A DNA stretch of 64,000 bases. It comes from Boletus sp. NGJ (lineage: Eukaryota > Basidiomycota > Agaricomycetes > Boletales > Boletaceae). The stretch is from the NCBI GenBank assembly GCA_019096195.1, contig JAGTXK010000134.1, forward strand, positions 186,001 to 250,000, read 5' to 3'. Position 1 is the first letter of the stretch; each line of letters starts with the position of its first letter. Under the pieces are notes generated by a model. That model ran no database searches and had not been told where the DNA came from. It saw nothing but the letters and a program-made list of their open reading frames with translations. Position numbers and translations under genes: made by a program. Shown here piece after piece: positions 34,301 to 46,427 of this stretch.

Positions 34301-36543
34301 GGTTGTACTGTCTTGAGGGAGGTAGTTTGGTGATCATCTTCTCCATGAAGACATCTTCATATTCTTTGAATGCATTTGGTAATATGCTCTTTGGCTTCTG
34401 CACCAGTTGGGCGATCTCGGTAGACAGAGTGGTCCTCTTGATGACAAACTCTGGTACATCCCCATGCGCGTTGAAGAATTTGGCCCATTGTAAGGGCGTC
34501 CAGTGGCGAAAGGTCTCGTAGAGTCCGTCTTGCACGTACTCCCTTTTGTTGTATTCCAGATACCTCAACAGGTATCGCTGTTCGAGTGTTCCTGGTGGAT
34601 CACCTTGAGTCCACCGATAGGAAGATGGCACTATTGTTACCCGTCCTTCTGTCCAGTTGATGTCAGGGTTCACTGCCCTGAGCCATGGAAGTCCTAAGAT
34701 GACTTTGTCCTTGCCGCAGTTGAGGACATAGAGATCCCACTATTCTTGTATGCCTCTGTAATCCAACACTATGTTGGTCCTTTCTTTGATGGTTCCAGAC
34801 TGGTTTTGGGTTCCATTGACGTTCCACACTTGGACCGGATTGTCCAGCTTCCATGCGAGTAGTCCCATCTTCTCCACCGTGTGTCTTGAGATGAAGCATC
34901 CTGTTGCTCCACTGTCGATTAAGGCTTTTGTTCCGATAATTTTGCCATCCTGCCTCCAGATCGAGAGAGGAATGCAAATAGAATTACTCTTCGATTCAGA
35001 AATAAATACAGGGGCAATTGTGTAGGAAGAGGGTGACGTTGGTACATCTCTTCCACCTAAAAAGATGTTTGATCTATGGGAGAAGTGGGGATTTGCGTAG
35101 TGGGTGTGAGGGCAAGAGAGTTGACATTCTCTTCCCATTCCATTGCGGCAGCTTCCTGTACTTGTTCCAAAACGAGTCCCTGCTCGTCCAGCCCCGTGTC
35201 AAAGGCTGTCTGGAGCGTTCTGAGAACTTTGTCTCGTCCATTGTTTCTGGCGACTTCTGCGAGATACTTGTCAAGGGGATCCTGTGGCGTTTCTTGGGTG
35301 ACGACCACCCTAGTGTGTGTTTCTTGTGGTTTTCTATATTCCTCTCTCCTAACCGGCCGATATCCTGGGTGGTTCTTGGTACTGTACCCAATCTTGTTGC
35401 AGATGAAGCATCTTTGCTCTCTCATCTGCTTGGCCCGTTCAATAGGAGACAAGGTGATCCTATCCACATCCATTGTGTTTGGATCATGGTGATTTCCTCG
35501 CCCTCTTTCAAAGGACACAAAGGGTCCTTTCTGTATTCCTTCAATTCTTTGCCATGCCCTATGGATGTTGGCAGCTACTTCATAGACTTCTTCCATTTTC
35601 TTGGCTTTCTGGAAGGTCTCACTGTTGACCAACTGTCGGGCAATGCTTGGGTTGATCCCCTGGGGGAAGAATTCTAGGATGGAGCAGAATTCTTGTAGTT
35701 CCAAGCGAACCACTAGCAGTGAGAACTGGGAAATGAATTTATCAAATCCCTTTGGATCCCGTTTATCTTGTCAGAGGGATCCTAGTTCTGCCATTACTAG
35801 ATTGCTGGTGTTATGGGGGGTGAAGGTGAGGGCAAAGGCTTTCTTGATTTCGTTATAGGTCTTGTCTGCGAGTAGCACGGTGTCGTCAAGTAGCCTGGTT
35901 AGCCAGGCTTCTGCAAACACTTTTCCTCTTCCCTTGGACATCTGGTTCAATAGGATGAACCTCTTGGCTTCCTCAGTGAACTTCTCTGTGCCTCCTAGAT
36001 GGAAGTACCCTTCCATAGCCATGAGCCATCACTTGGCATCGTTTGTCTACCCTGAGAACTCCTCAGGCAGGGCAGCTTTGATTTCAACCATATCATCTTT
36101 GTCGTCTGTGTCTTCTTTGGGCCGGGGATTTCCTGGATCGGGATTGGGACTAGATCTTCTGCTTGGGAATAGAGGGTTGGGGGAGTCTACTCTGATGGGA
36201 ACTGGTTGGAATGCTGGCAGTGGGATAGGAGCGTCCAATGGGGTCGAGGTTCGAGAGTGGAGACCACCTGGAAAATCTGGTCATCTGGACTATTCTGGAA
36301 ATGCGCAGGCAGGAGGGTTGTTGTAATGGGATGATGACCCTGGAATCCTTCTTGATGAAGACATATCGGAGATAGGAGTAGAAGCCTGTGATGATGTGGC
36401 TTCTTCTTCTCAATCTTCTCCTAGGAGATGGGAAAGGTTGATTCTGCGCAGTGTGTAGAGCGAGGGCCTATCCCTTGATAGGTGGTTTTAATTCCTTGAA
36501 ATAACAGTGGGAGTTGCTAGACTGAATAGTCTTCGGCAATTTA

Positions 36544-36555
36544 TAACCTAGATCT
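36544..36555 (-). promoter_or_regulatory. Self-priming type primer-binding site of the nested chromovirus
   Basis: Two bases from the 5' LTR, the minus strand reads AGATCTAGGTTA. Its exact complement in the transcript comes from plus-strand 37092-37103 inside the 5' LTR, about 26-33 bases after a TATA box (CTATAAATAG, near 37128-37137). That is where transcription should start, so the RNA's own 5' end could serve as primer, as in Tf1. Confidence 0.68.
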
Positions 36556-36557
36556 TT

Positions 36558-37554
36558 TGTTACACCAGGTAATAATGTGACACGTTCCCATATAACCCCT
36601 GTTGGATTATAGGACTAGCAGGACTTGAGGGGAAAATACCTCCAGAGGCCCAAGGTTTCCTCTGACTGGGAACCAACTGCTAGCTTTGTATAGAGTTCTC
36701 TCGTTACCTCTACGACCAATGGTGGAGTCTTGGATTTACCACGGTGGCACAATCCTCTGAGAAGAAAGGGCAGACCGGAATGCGGAGGCCAGAGATTAGT
36801 GCCTTTCCCGGACTAACTCTACTGGGCTTACATGGCCTAGTGCCAGTGGCGGAGTCTGGGCTTATACGAATGCTGGTGGCGGAGTCCTGACCAGTATAGC
36901 CCAACCTCTTGTTGGCATTGGAGTTGCCAAAGCTTTAGAAGTGGGTAACGGCAATGATGGCACACAGGTGCGAAGTGACAAGAAGGATGATTATGAGCAC
37001 AAGGGTGATCACCTGCAGAGCATGGAGAAGGCTTCTGAGGTGAAATGGAACCTTAGCGGGAGAAGCAGGTAGATTACACAGGAAGGAGTGTAGATCTAGG
37101 TTAGAGTTACATGAAGGGCCTGCATCCCTATTTATAGGCTTTGCCCATCTAGGGCAGGCTTCATAATGAATATAGTAATCGTAAGTCTGAGATGAGAGAT
37201 TACTATAAAAGGATCAAGGCATGAGTCTGAATGGGGAAAATAGGAGTACTAGACTGTGTGCAATGTGCAAGAGAGCACAGCCGGGAAGACAATGTCTATG
37301 ATCAGATCAAGAAGGAAGAAGACATATATCAAATGAAATGAGGGAGGCAGTGTCCACACCAAACGGGTAGCTTCCTGAACAGGAAGTTATGAGTAACTTC
37401 CTAGAACGGAGATTCCGGATGGGGCGATGTCTGAGTCAGTGTTGTGGGGAAATCCCAGGAGAATCTCTGGTCTGAGTTGAAGAGTAGGTCATCCCATAGT
37501 CCTACAGGAGGTGAAGGAAGGGGAAAAGATATACCCCCTTCGGTAACTGTAATA
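36558..37554 (-). repeat. 5' LTR of the nested chromovirus
   Basis: About 997 bp, with a TATA box near 37128-37137 and the self-priming sequence at 37092-37103. The right-hand terminal CA of the LTR pair reads TA in plus orientation here, an ordinary age change. GCAGG follows directly. Confidence 0.9.
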
Positions 37555-38975
37555 GCAGGGAACCCTCAAGTTTGGAGGAGGTTCTCTCATGATGTGGGGT
37601 TGTATGACTTGGGAGGGAGTTGGTTTTGCTACCAAGATTGATGATAGGATGGATGGAGACCTCTACCCTCAAATTTTGAAGGATGAACTCCAACAAACCC
37701 TAAAGTATTATGGTCTCAATCCTTCTAATATCATCTTTCAGCAGAACAATAATCCCAAGCATCCCTGCAGGCTGGTCAAGAATTGGCTAGAGAAGGAAGA
37801 ATTCAATACTATGGTGTGGCCTGCACAGTCACCTGATCTAAACCCTATTGAACATCTCTAGGGTTGTCTCAAGAGAAGGCTTGCACAGCATGAAAACCCT
37901 TCCAGTTGAATTCATGAATTGTTGGAAAGGGTCCAAGTGGAATGGGATAGGATATTAGTTGAGGAGTGTCAGAAGTTAATTGAAAGTATGCTTAGAAGGG
38001 TTCAGGCAGTGCTTAAAGTGAAAGGAGGCTATACCAAGTACTGATAATGTTCAAATATCCTTTTTCATTCAAAAGCTGAAAAACTCTTTCCATGGTATTA
38101 CTGTTTTGAATTGACTATATCTCCATAGCCTGGAAACCAAATCACATGACCTATGGGGCGATTTTGTAGCCAAGAGTATGTACTATTTATAACTCCACCA
38201 AAGCTAAGTGACATTCCCACAGGGTATGGCAGTGCACTTCACACACTACCATAAGGGTTAGTATGAAAAGGGTTTTTGAGGTCACTGTACATTGCAAGAA
38301 TTAGCAAATATGAGTCTGAATAGCTTGTGTTTGTTGACAAAAGCTCTGTTGATTATAGGACTGCATATCTTGGACATACATGATCAATTTGAGGAACCAA
38401 AGTACAACAAATGGCATTTTTGTACAAGGGCATCAGTATGTTTTTTTTTCAGTGTTGAAATTGTTACTAACTTGATAAAAGCTTCTTCATTCCTCCCATG
38501 CTATCTCTACATGATGGTATCATGCATTGCAACATTGTAGAAGGGTCGTTCTGTACTGAAACATTTTCAAATTTTGTCAAAGACCTACTTATAAAGATGC
38601 AATGATTTTCAGCTCCAAATTCTGTCCTCATTATGGACAATTGCAAAATTTATAAGCATCCAGACATCCAGAAAATGATTGAGGTAAGGTAAGTTGTATC
38701 ATATATCATTATAATTGCACCATCTTATTTCATGCAGTGGAATGTGGTGTAAGTTTCTTCCACTATATTCCCCAGATCTTAATCCTATTGAAGTTGCATT
38801 CTTAGTGATGAAATACCACCTGTGTAGAAATGGTGATTATACACAATTGGTGATAACTTGATTGAAAGACAAATATATACATATATGACACTTTAGTGTG
38901 TGTATTATATATGATTACACCAGAGGATGTCTATGGATGGTATTCTTACTATGGATATGTTTGATTAGTACAGTA

Positions 38976-39859
38976 TATAATGGTAGTGACCAATAATGGA
39001 TACTATGTGAGATCAATATTGAATGAAAAATAGTATAAAGGTTGCTCTACAATAAACAGTTAGTTGTGTGGTGGAGCACAAAGGTTTTGGAAATATACAT
39101 ACCTGATAATGTAGGCAGTGAGTGATCTTCCTGCATTGCATACTTAGATGCTGCACTTTGGCCACTTTTCTGAATCAAGAAATGAACATGCCCAATGAAG
39201 CAATCTGTGGTGCAGAGATCATCTTGTGCCCACTCCAATACCATTCTGTTGTACTCAAGGACCAGTGTATTGTAATGGATAATCTGGTAGGTGAGAGACT
39301 TGCATGTGAGAATGATACAATGATCAACATAAGCTGCTTCTAATAAAAAGTAGGCTTTTCAAGGGCTGCATGGCTCAGTGACTATGTGGTGCATGTCATT
39401 GGATTCCTGAGAATGTAAACATTAACTGGTGGTGAGGGAGCTGAGCTTGAGACTTACATTATGTGGGGGTTGATCATTATCTCTAAGTTGGAGCCATCAA
39501 AAGGTTGAGACTTGGCATCATCTCAAATCTTGTAATAATTTAGATTTGAAGACTCAGGTGATAGTAAATGGGTATTGTGGTCACAGAGTACTTGATGATG
39601 TCCAAGTTGATCCAGATTGGATGTGTGGATGCTAATGAGGAAATAGCAAACTGGGGAAATTGTATGTTTATCCAGAGTAAGAAATGGCACTGAATTAAAT
39701 ATTTCATCTAATATGGGCTGTTGAAAGGGAGGTGGGGCATTCTAACTTGGATATAGAGATGGATTCAGTGTGCTCATTGTGAAATATAGTTAGGATGAGA
39801 AGTGCTTTGACTCAAAGGCAGCTTGTGATGATTACATACACAATCATAATCCACTAAGT
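38976..39859. other. Mostly unassigned; one tRNA-like promoter stretch
   Basis: I see no coding sequence. At 39361-39460 a stretch contains TGGCTCAGTGACTA, close to a tRNA-type A box, and about 70 bases later GCTTGAGACTT, a weak B-box match. This could be the head of a tRNA-derived SINE, but no second copy lies in the window to confirm it. Confidence 0.25.
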
Positions 39860-42800
39860 CCCTGCAAGCCTAGTACTCTAGTTGCTCCCTGTTCCCACAC
39901 TTGTGTCCTTCAACACTTAAACCAACCGATGGGGCCCTGCTATAGAACAAATTGATATCAGGACCACTCAAACACTCACGATTTGAAGCCCTTTCAGGAC
40001 AGCAATCAATCTGGTTCTGCCAGTGACATCTCTACACCCAACCCTTTTCACTTGAACTTTCAGCCAAATGACAACTATCCTCCATCTTTATCTTTTAATT
40101 TTGGCCTTGAGCAAGAACCAGAACATAACAGGATGGACATAGATAATGGGCAAAAATTCACAGAGGATTTTCTAGGCTATAGTGACTTATTTTTTGGCAA
40201 AGTCATATTTATGGATCTATTCTAGCAGGATGACTATGCCAAGGAATAACATGAAAACTTGTACTTCCCCTTTCCTTTGGGCAAAGAGTGACAGCTTTCA
40301 TCCTGGTGCTTATACTCTGGATTCAGCATGGCTACTATCAACTCATTGCTATTGTTAAGTATGGTAAGTAAGCATATTTCCTTCTTAAACTGTGATTGAT
40401 CAACACTAGATCAAGTGCCTTTTGTTCTTGCTTGGAACTGTGAGGGAACTCTGGGCATGTGTAGAGAGTTTTTGTCAGGACCACCATGGTTATGCAAACA
40501 ATTGAAGTGCAAGGCTTCTACCAAGCAGCCTATTCTGCAAGTATTGTACCAGAATGGTACTTATTACCATATTATGCTATTTTAAGATCAATACCTAATA
40601 AATTATTAGGAGTATTAGCTATGTTTGGTTCATTATTAAATAAAATTTAAATATATTAATATAAAGTTATATTGTTAGCTCATACTTTTATAATATTTAT
40701 GATAGATAGAATGTTTTCTTAATTAGTATTCCTTAAAATAGCACTAATACTCCAATTTGTTAAAATTATTTAAAATTAGAAATTTATACTAATTAATTAA
40801 GTATGGGCTTAATTTAACAATTATTATTGTATAATTCATTCTAAAAATAAGAAGAAGAAGAAGAATTGTTACAGTGAATACAAATTAAATTTCACAAATA
40901 TAAATTTATAGTCTGATAAAATCTAAGAAAACAAACCACAAATAAATATTTCATTTTAGTTAGTGATCTATAAATCTACAATCTATTATTTTAGATTTAA
41001 AAACATGTATCTTCTGTTTCTTATTTATTTTATTCTATCTAAATTAAGATATAATCAATTAATTTTAGCTTTAAGACTAACTAATTTTTTTGTTTTCAAC
41101 TTTGCAGTCTTACTAACAAGGTGGAATAAAGCTGATATATAGATAACAATTAATCTAAATTCAGATATAATATAAGTATCAAATAATAATGGTGTGAAAA
41201 CTAGGCAAATCTTGAGTGTTCAAATCATCTCTATTCCAATTTATTACAAATAAAAAGATCTCAACTAAATTAGAACATCAAATAAATAATAAATAATGGT
41301 AAATAGATTTCTTTACCAATTTAATAAAATAATAATTAATTAATTAATAAGATACTACTCCAATACCTTCCCAACCTATAAACATTACAAAATAATTAGC
41401 ACCTGAAACTAATAATAACATGAAAAAAGTGAATATATTCTATTGCCTGCCCCTTAAGTGCATACAATCTCTCCTGAGTCATCCTCTACTCTCCTCTTCA
41501 CCCCATAGAAGGTTTGGACATTGGCTGCTTATGTTTATTACATATACAAGGACTGGTTGAGTTCAGAATATGCATGGAAAATCCAGATATGTTTCATTTT
41601 CTAATCAATGATCACGATCTTATTCATTGGGCATTCATTCTAGGAAGCACTTCCCAAAGGTGCAACTGTATTGGGTGTTGTTCTTTCCTTGAATAAGACA
41701 AACATCTCAGTAATGAGTGAAAACCACATGGCATACCCTCTCCTTATCAGCCTTGTGAATATTGATCCCATCTTTCATTCCAAGATCTCAATGCATATGT
41801 ACCTACTTCTGAATCCCTTCCTGATTACAAAGTTCATTCACAAAGATACTTGTCTCCTGGCCTGTTGCATGATAGACTAAGCTCTACATGAGGTCTTTGA
41901 ACCACTAAAGATGGCCATATGCATTGGGATAATGATAAATGACCCTGCTGGGAATGTGTGGTACTGCTATACCCCATTAGTGGCTTACATTGTGGACACC
42001 CCAGAGCTCTGCCTTATGGCATGCATGAGCCCCAAGGCATTTCCATTCATGACAGCTACCTCAAAGCACTTTGATGACCCCATTTCACATCCTCCCCATA
42101 CCAGATCCTATACTCTTGATGCCATCTGCAAGGTGCTTGAAAAGTGTTCTCCATAGGATTTCTGAAGATTGTCAAGACCCTCTACTTAAATGATGTTATT
42201 GAGCTGTTTTGGGTGGACTGGCCATTATTTTTTCTGTTCCATTTCCTTCATCCAGAAGTTTTTCACTATTTCCATTGGTTTTCCTATGACCATGAAATTA
42301 AATGGTGCATTGAAATCATCACTGCTATCGAGATTAATTTTCACTTCTCCCTTCTACAATCTACAGTCAGATATCACAGTTTTAAGAATGGCATTTCAAA
42401 GTTGAAGCAGGTCACCAGACATGACCATTATTTAATTCAGCATTATATTTGTGGGCATGATTGCTGGTGCAGTCCCTTGCTGGTTCCTCATTGCAATCTG
42501 TGTGCTCATCAACTTTCATTATGTATCTTGCACAAGCACCAGTATTCTTTCATCAATCACTTGACAGGTTAACAGACACACTTTAACTGTTTCATGACAA
42601 CAAAGATGCCATTACACAGGCTGGTGGTTGCAAGGATTCTTGGGAGATACTGAAGCTGGAATTGCTTCAAAGCATGATTTTAACCATTCAACACTCTGGT
42701 CCCATCATGCAGTGGTCTGCTGATGCAACTGAGCATGCTCATGTGCAAGAAATCAAGGTTCCTGCTTGGTTGAGTAACAACCAGAACTATTATAACCAAA

Positions 42801-43869
42801 TCAATCATTATCTTGATTGCTCCAACAAGTGTTTCTGTTTTGACATTGCTACATATTTCACAGCATGGGAAGAAGAATCCCTCCTCTCTAAGGAAGAAGA
42901 CCTTAATTTTGACCACAAAAAAAATCTTGATGACTCAGATGCTCCTTCTCTTACCAAGCATATGAATATATCCTGTTCTATCATTAACTACTTCACCATT
43001 GCTGGTGCCATTTCACATGGTTGTATTCCCAATCCCTCAAAACCATATTGCACCTTTGTGACCTCCACCACCACCTTCCATATCACAATATCACAAACAA
43101 GCCTTCCCTTTGAACAACTGTTGATGAAGCTGCCATACTTTTTGGAATCCCAGATCTCCATCCCACTATTTGGGAGTTTTTGCAGTGTATCCAGAACTAT
43201 ATAAACACTCATGACATTTTGGACATCAGAACACAGGATCCTTACTGTCAACTCCCATTTAATCACATTCAAATATAGTATGATACAAGTTATGGGTTCA
43301 ATAGTGGGTTCAATAGTACCAGTATCACAAAGCTAAGGGAGTAGATGCTCTACAAACCCTGAGAGCATTTCCACCCTCTTCTGATTGCCTTTATGGACTC
43401 CATAATACTGTTATCATTAGTCCTGGTCTGGATAGTGACTGGATATACAGAGATATTAAAGATACATATATATATTGAGCTTCTATCTTTGAGAGTGCAC
43501 TATTAAAACATATGCAGTAGACCACATTGTCATACAGCTCAGGCTCATCTTTTGCCTAATAGGCACCAAATATCTGGCTGCTTATGTCCAGCACTTTAAC
43601 GCTGTGCTTCAGTTCAGAAGTCTGAACAATGTCCATCTGGGAACAGGAATGCACTTGCTTAGATGGACAACAAGATTAAGTGGGACATGAATTGGGAATG
43701 TCATTTTTATATCACATGTACAGTACAATCTGTAGTGCACTTGATCCTGAACTTCAGTAAGGAAGCTCATTCTCATCTATCAAAATAGAATAGTTATGAG
43801 CTGTCATCTGATTTTTTGTTTAATAAATACTGATTGAAGGAGTTCTACTACATATTATGTTCTTTGTAG
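39860..43869 (+). pseudogene. Plavaka-type transposase 2, decayed, with mitochondrial insert
   Basis: A second Plavaka gene, on the plus strand and of a different branch from the first. Blocks in order: NLYFPFPLGKE near 40260; after the insert, YKDWLSSEYAWKIQ near 41560, LSLNKTNISVMSENHMAYPL near 41680-41735, ICIGIMINDPAGNVWYCYTP near 41920-41980, FWVDWPLFFLFHF near 42210, SKLKQVTRHDHYLIQ near 42400, IMQWSADATEHAHVQEIKVP near 42705-42765, VQLRLIFCLI near 43525, and a tail (SYELSSDFLFNKY) ending at 43867-43869. Frames change several times and stops are present. CpG is nearly absent. An AT-rich insert at 40543-41440 splits the N-terminal third. Confidence 0.85.
40543..41440 (+). other. cob: NUMT: nuclear copy of mitochondrial DNA with cytochrome b fragment
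   Basis: Base composition changes abruptly to roughly 80% A+T. The first 96 bases encode [20 protein letters not shown] and then [12 protein letters not shown], a highly conserved block of cytochrome b, in one open frame. The rest is AT-rich non-coding sequence with poly-AT runs, like mitochondrial intron or spacer DNA; I could not assign it. Plavaka coding resumes at once after about 41440. So a piece of mitochondrial DNA, possibly with a cob intron, was inserted into the transposon. The cob segment is still open, so the insertion is younger than the decay around it. Confidence 0.85.
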
Positions 43870-44225
43870 TCATCTACATATGTCTATGTAGTAATCAGTC
43901 TCAATGCAATCCATCAATTGATAAGCAATAAATAGCCATCTAACAAACTCAACCACTAGCACCTCAAGCTTGACTTCCACCACCAGCCTAAAACTCATCA
44001 ACCGACTAGTACACCAAGACAAGTAGTAGTATGCAATGGGTAGTGATACTTGATATAGTGGATGTTATATTTATGACTAATTACTATAATTAGCATGGTA
44101 TGCCATCCCTGCTATATGCAATTTGTTGGATGTGCCAGTGCCCAACAACAAAGGAGCTGACATGTAACTTCACATTGACCACACCATCTCAATTCTAGCA
44201 TAGGAAGGACATATATTGTAAGTCC
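43870..44225. other. Unassigned spacer
   Basis: No gene or repeat seen. It lies between the end of Plavaka 2 and the FunK1 remnant. Confidence 0.4.
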
Positions 44226-46427
44226 ATGGACCCTAAGATTGTAGAAGACATAGCCCCTGTGCATTGCATGCTGGACCAGTACCAGACAATAGACTTCCTG
44301 ATGGAACTTTTCCCAGACAGTAGATTATTCCCCCCATTGAATGCTCCCTCAAGTTCTGCACCTAGAAGCATCAGTTTCATCATCAGTAACATAAAAACAA
44401 TAAGGCAATGGTCAAAAGACAGTTGGGTATACTTACCAGATCTCTCAAATTTAGAGCATCTGGAAGAAAAATTAGCACAGTTCCTTAATGGTATCATTTA
44501 GCATATTTCAAATTCTTATATGTGGACAAGGTAAGTAAGAGAAACCATTATTTGCAGTTTCACTAATATTACACTAGATGATGGACTGGGGAAGGTGGTG
44601 AACAACCCTATGAGTGGCTTGAGTGGCATTATTCAAAAGCCCAACCTCCTGCCTTGCAAAGAGGAAGTAATCTTGAAATGTGGTGTTCAATAGGAGAAGT
44701 TTGACATAAGGACTGACATATATACTATGGGAGAAGTAAAGAAGAAATATAGTAAAGACCATAAGAAAGATTTGTATGTTGAACTAGCTGGAAAGATAGC
44801 TTTTCTACTTGAAGCTCAGGATGGATGCTATGCAATATCTGATATCTGATTCTTGAGCATACAAATCATCCTTATGCTCTTTGACTGGGGAGGCTCCATC
44901 TACTCATTCTTCTGACATTCATTAGTTTTCCTCAGAATCTTTCTTGGAGTCACATTTGTGGACAGGACTATTCTCAGTTTCAATTCAACCATTTCTCCCA
45001 CACAAAACAGTAAAATAAATATCCAAATAATTAAGCAGAGCAAGAAATACAAAATTCTTGTTAATACACTACTGTTCTTTTCCAGGTCACTACATAGCTG
45101 GGGCATGACTGTCTGAAGAGGCAAAATTTCCATTGGCCAAGAAGATAAAGAGGTTGTCATCAAGGATTCATGGATTGACCCATTATGGTGGTACACAAAT
45201 GATAAAATCTTGAAGATGTTGAAGATGGCTGGTGTCAAGGGTGTGCCAAGGTTGATGCATGAACAGCAGGTTCAACCTCAACACTCCATAACATGGGAGC
45301 TTCTAAAGCATTCAATCCATATCCTTCATACTCTCATCAAGGGTTTCTCTCTCTCCTCACATTACCTGTATGTCCTGTCACATCTCATTTCAAAACTGAG
45401 AGGTTATCTAATTTTTTATTTTATTTCACTTCCCAAGTTACTTGTCAGACTCATTGATTGTCTATATGGTGCATTCAAGCTGCTACCATCCAGCACCAAT
45501 AACTTACATCTTGTAGCCCATTGGAACACTCTTAAGGGGCCATATATACTTTAGTGCAATATCAGTCTATTCAATCTTCTTTTCATCATGATGATCCATA
45601 GTGAACTCAGTGAGGTCTTTCTCAATCAAGTACTTCAAGAATCTGAGAGAACTGTGATTTTTAAAAAAATTCAGAGATTACCATGTGGTGGTCCCCTTGG
45701 TGATTGGAGCTATACTGTGCCCATAGATGATTCTCATTGCAATGACCCCACTTTTGGCACCATTTCTGGAATTCATGTCAATAGTGAAATGGCACCACTA
45801 TCTCAGTCTGATCTGAGAGATATGCATGATAACATCATCTCTATTGCCAATGGGCCACTGAATGATTCCAGTACATCAGTTGATGCAAGTCCACTTCAAT
45901 ACACAGTATGTTGTTAGTTATATACATTTATTCAGTTTTTCTCATGTGTGCTATGGTACATGGGCATGGATCGCTACAGAGCTCAGCCACATTGGTTCTG
46001 GAACACTGGTGGTGCATTGAGATCACCATGACTTGAAGTCTTTCTTTTACATCTTACTCACTATCTATCTCTTGTGTGACCATTCTGGTAAACTCAAACC
46101 CACCAAAGTGCTTTTTCAATATTTTAATCTATTCTTCACTGTAGCACACACCAACACCCTTAAAGTTGACATCATTCAATCTGACTTTGGCTGGACAACA
46201 CAGATGATTCCATACATCTTTCCATATTTCTAGCCTCTGATCTCACTTTTTACGAAATTCACACAGAGCTTGTATTACCCATCAAACTGCAAGAAGGAGT
46301 TCTTCATGCCAAATAGGGTTTTACACACAACAAATTTATTGATTCCATTGTCACAGTGCTCATGAAACTCCCAGAGAAGTACTGGATACCAAAGATGTCA
46401 AATACGAGAAGCATGCCTGTACTATAA
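44226..46427 (+). pseudogene. FunK1-family protein kinase, decayed
   Basis: FunK1 is a fungus-specific kinase family that is greatly expanded in mushrooms. The order of blocks fits it: an N-terminal helical segment (44226-44501); VELAGKIAFLLEAQDGCYAI near 44778-44840; VIKDSW near 45156 with the ATP-binding Lys; DCLYGAF near 45458; CNISLFNLLF at 45555-45584 in place of the catalytic loop; GTWAWIATEL at 45955-45984; HDLKSFFYILLTIYL near 46030; IIQSDFGW near 46171; and FTHNKFIDSIVTVLMKLPEK near 46313-46375. The catalytic Asp of the HxD-type loop is Asn here (45558-45560), and stops and shifts occur. Some gaps may be introns, for example 45908-45934 (GTATG...TTCAG). CpG is nearly absent. Confidence 0.78.

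Larger units (their letters stand above)
29170..37554 (-). mobile_element. Ty3/Gypsy chromovirus with extra 3' reading-frame region
   Basis: A fossil on the minus strand with a perfect GCAGG target duplication (29165-29169 and 37555-37559). Parts in transcription order: 5' LTR 37554-36558; gag about 36240-35050 with a zinc knuckle near 35410-35365; protease near 34925-34900 (DSGATGCF); reverse transcriptase about 34280-33500 with YMDD near 33810; RNase H about 33400-33050; integrase about 32780-31950; chromodomain about 31650-31530; a further 1.1 kb of open frames (31312-30290); polypurine tract; 3' LTR 30121-29170. It has about five breaks. The LTRs are about 97% alike by eye apart from a few indels, and CpG is well kept, so it is the youngest layer of the nest. 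Confidence 0.92.
28345..38224 (+). mobile_element. Tc1/mariner transposon, middle level of the nest
   Basis: It lies between TA dinucleotides (28343-28344 and 38225-38226) and has inverted repeats of about 150-160 bp (about 28345-28507 and 38064-38224) that align well. The transposase starts at ATG 28635 and ends at 38044, interrupted by a chromovirus at 29170-37554. Left half: DSGHSGEAIAKQTGVSPSAI (helix-turn-helix) and VWSDETKIN with the first Asp. Right half: GGGSLMMWGCMTWEG, FQQNNNPKHP and SPDLNPIEHL with the third Asp. Removing the insert and one GCAGG joins the halves in frame. The usual second Asp in the QQDNDPKH motif is Asn here, and several in-frame stops are present, so it is dead. 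The element itself is about 1.49 kb. Confidence 0.9.
28031..38973 (+). mobile_element. DDE_3-type DNA transposon, outer level of a triple nest
   Basis: A small Tc1/IS630-superfamily transposon flanked by TA (28029-28030 and 38974-38975), with ends CTGTACTTTT and AGTACAG. Left part (28031-28344): a 5' leader and the transposase start (SQEMQWAIVRLLR near 28300). Right part (38225-38968): LVFVDKSSVDYRTAYLG near 38330, LSLHDGIMHCNIVEGSF near 38510, NSVLIMDNCKIYKHPDI near 38620, and MITPEDVYGWYSYYGYV ending at the stop near 38968. A candidate intron (GTAAGG...TGCAG) lies at about 38685-38738. Roughly 100 residues between helix-turn-helix and the first Asp block are missing, and stops and shifts occur. 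Without its insertions it would be about 1.06 kb. It is interrupted by the Tc1 element at 28345. Confidence 0.8.

Noticed and set aside
35018-35677. 219-codon plus-strand frame
   Set aside because: It is the antisense shadow of the chromovirus gag, which carries the zinc knuckle on the other strand.
40640-41440. Mitochondrial tRNA or homing endonuclease gene in the NUMT
   Set aside because: No cloverleaf or LAGLIDADG/GIY-YIG motif could be read; only the cytochrome b piece is supported.
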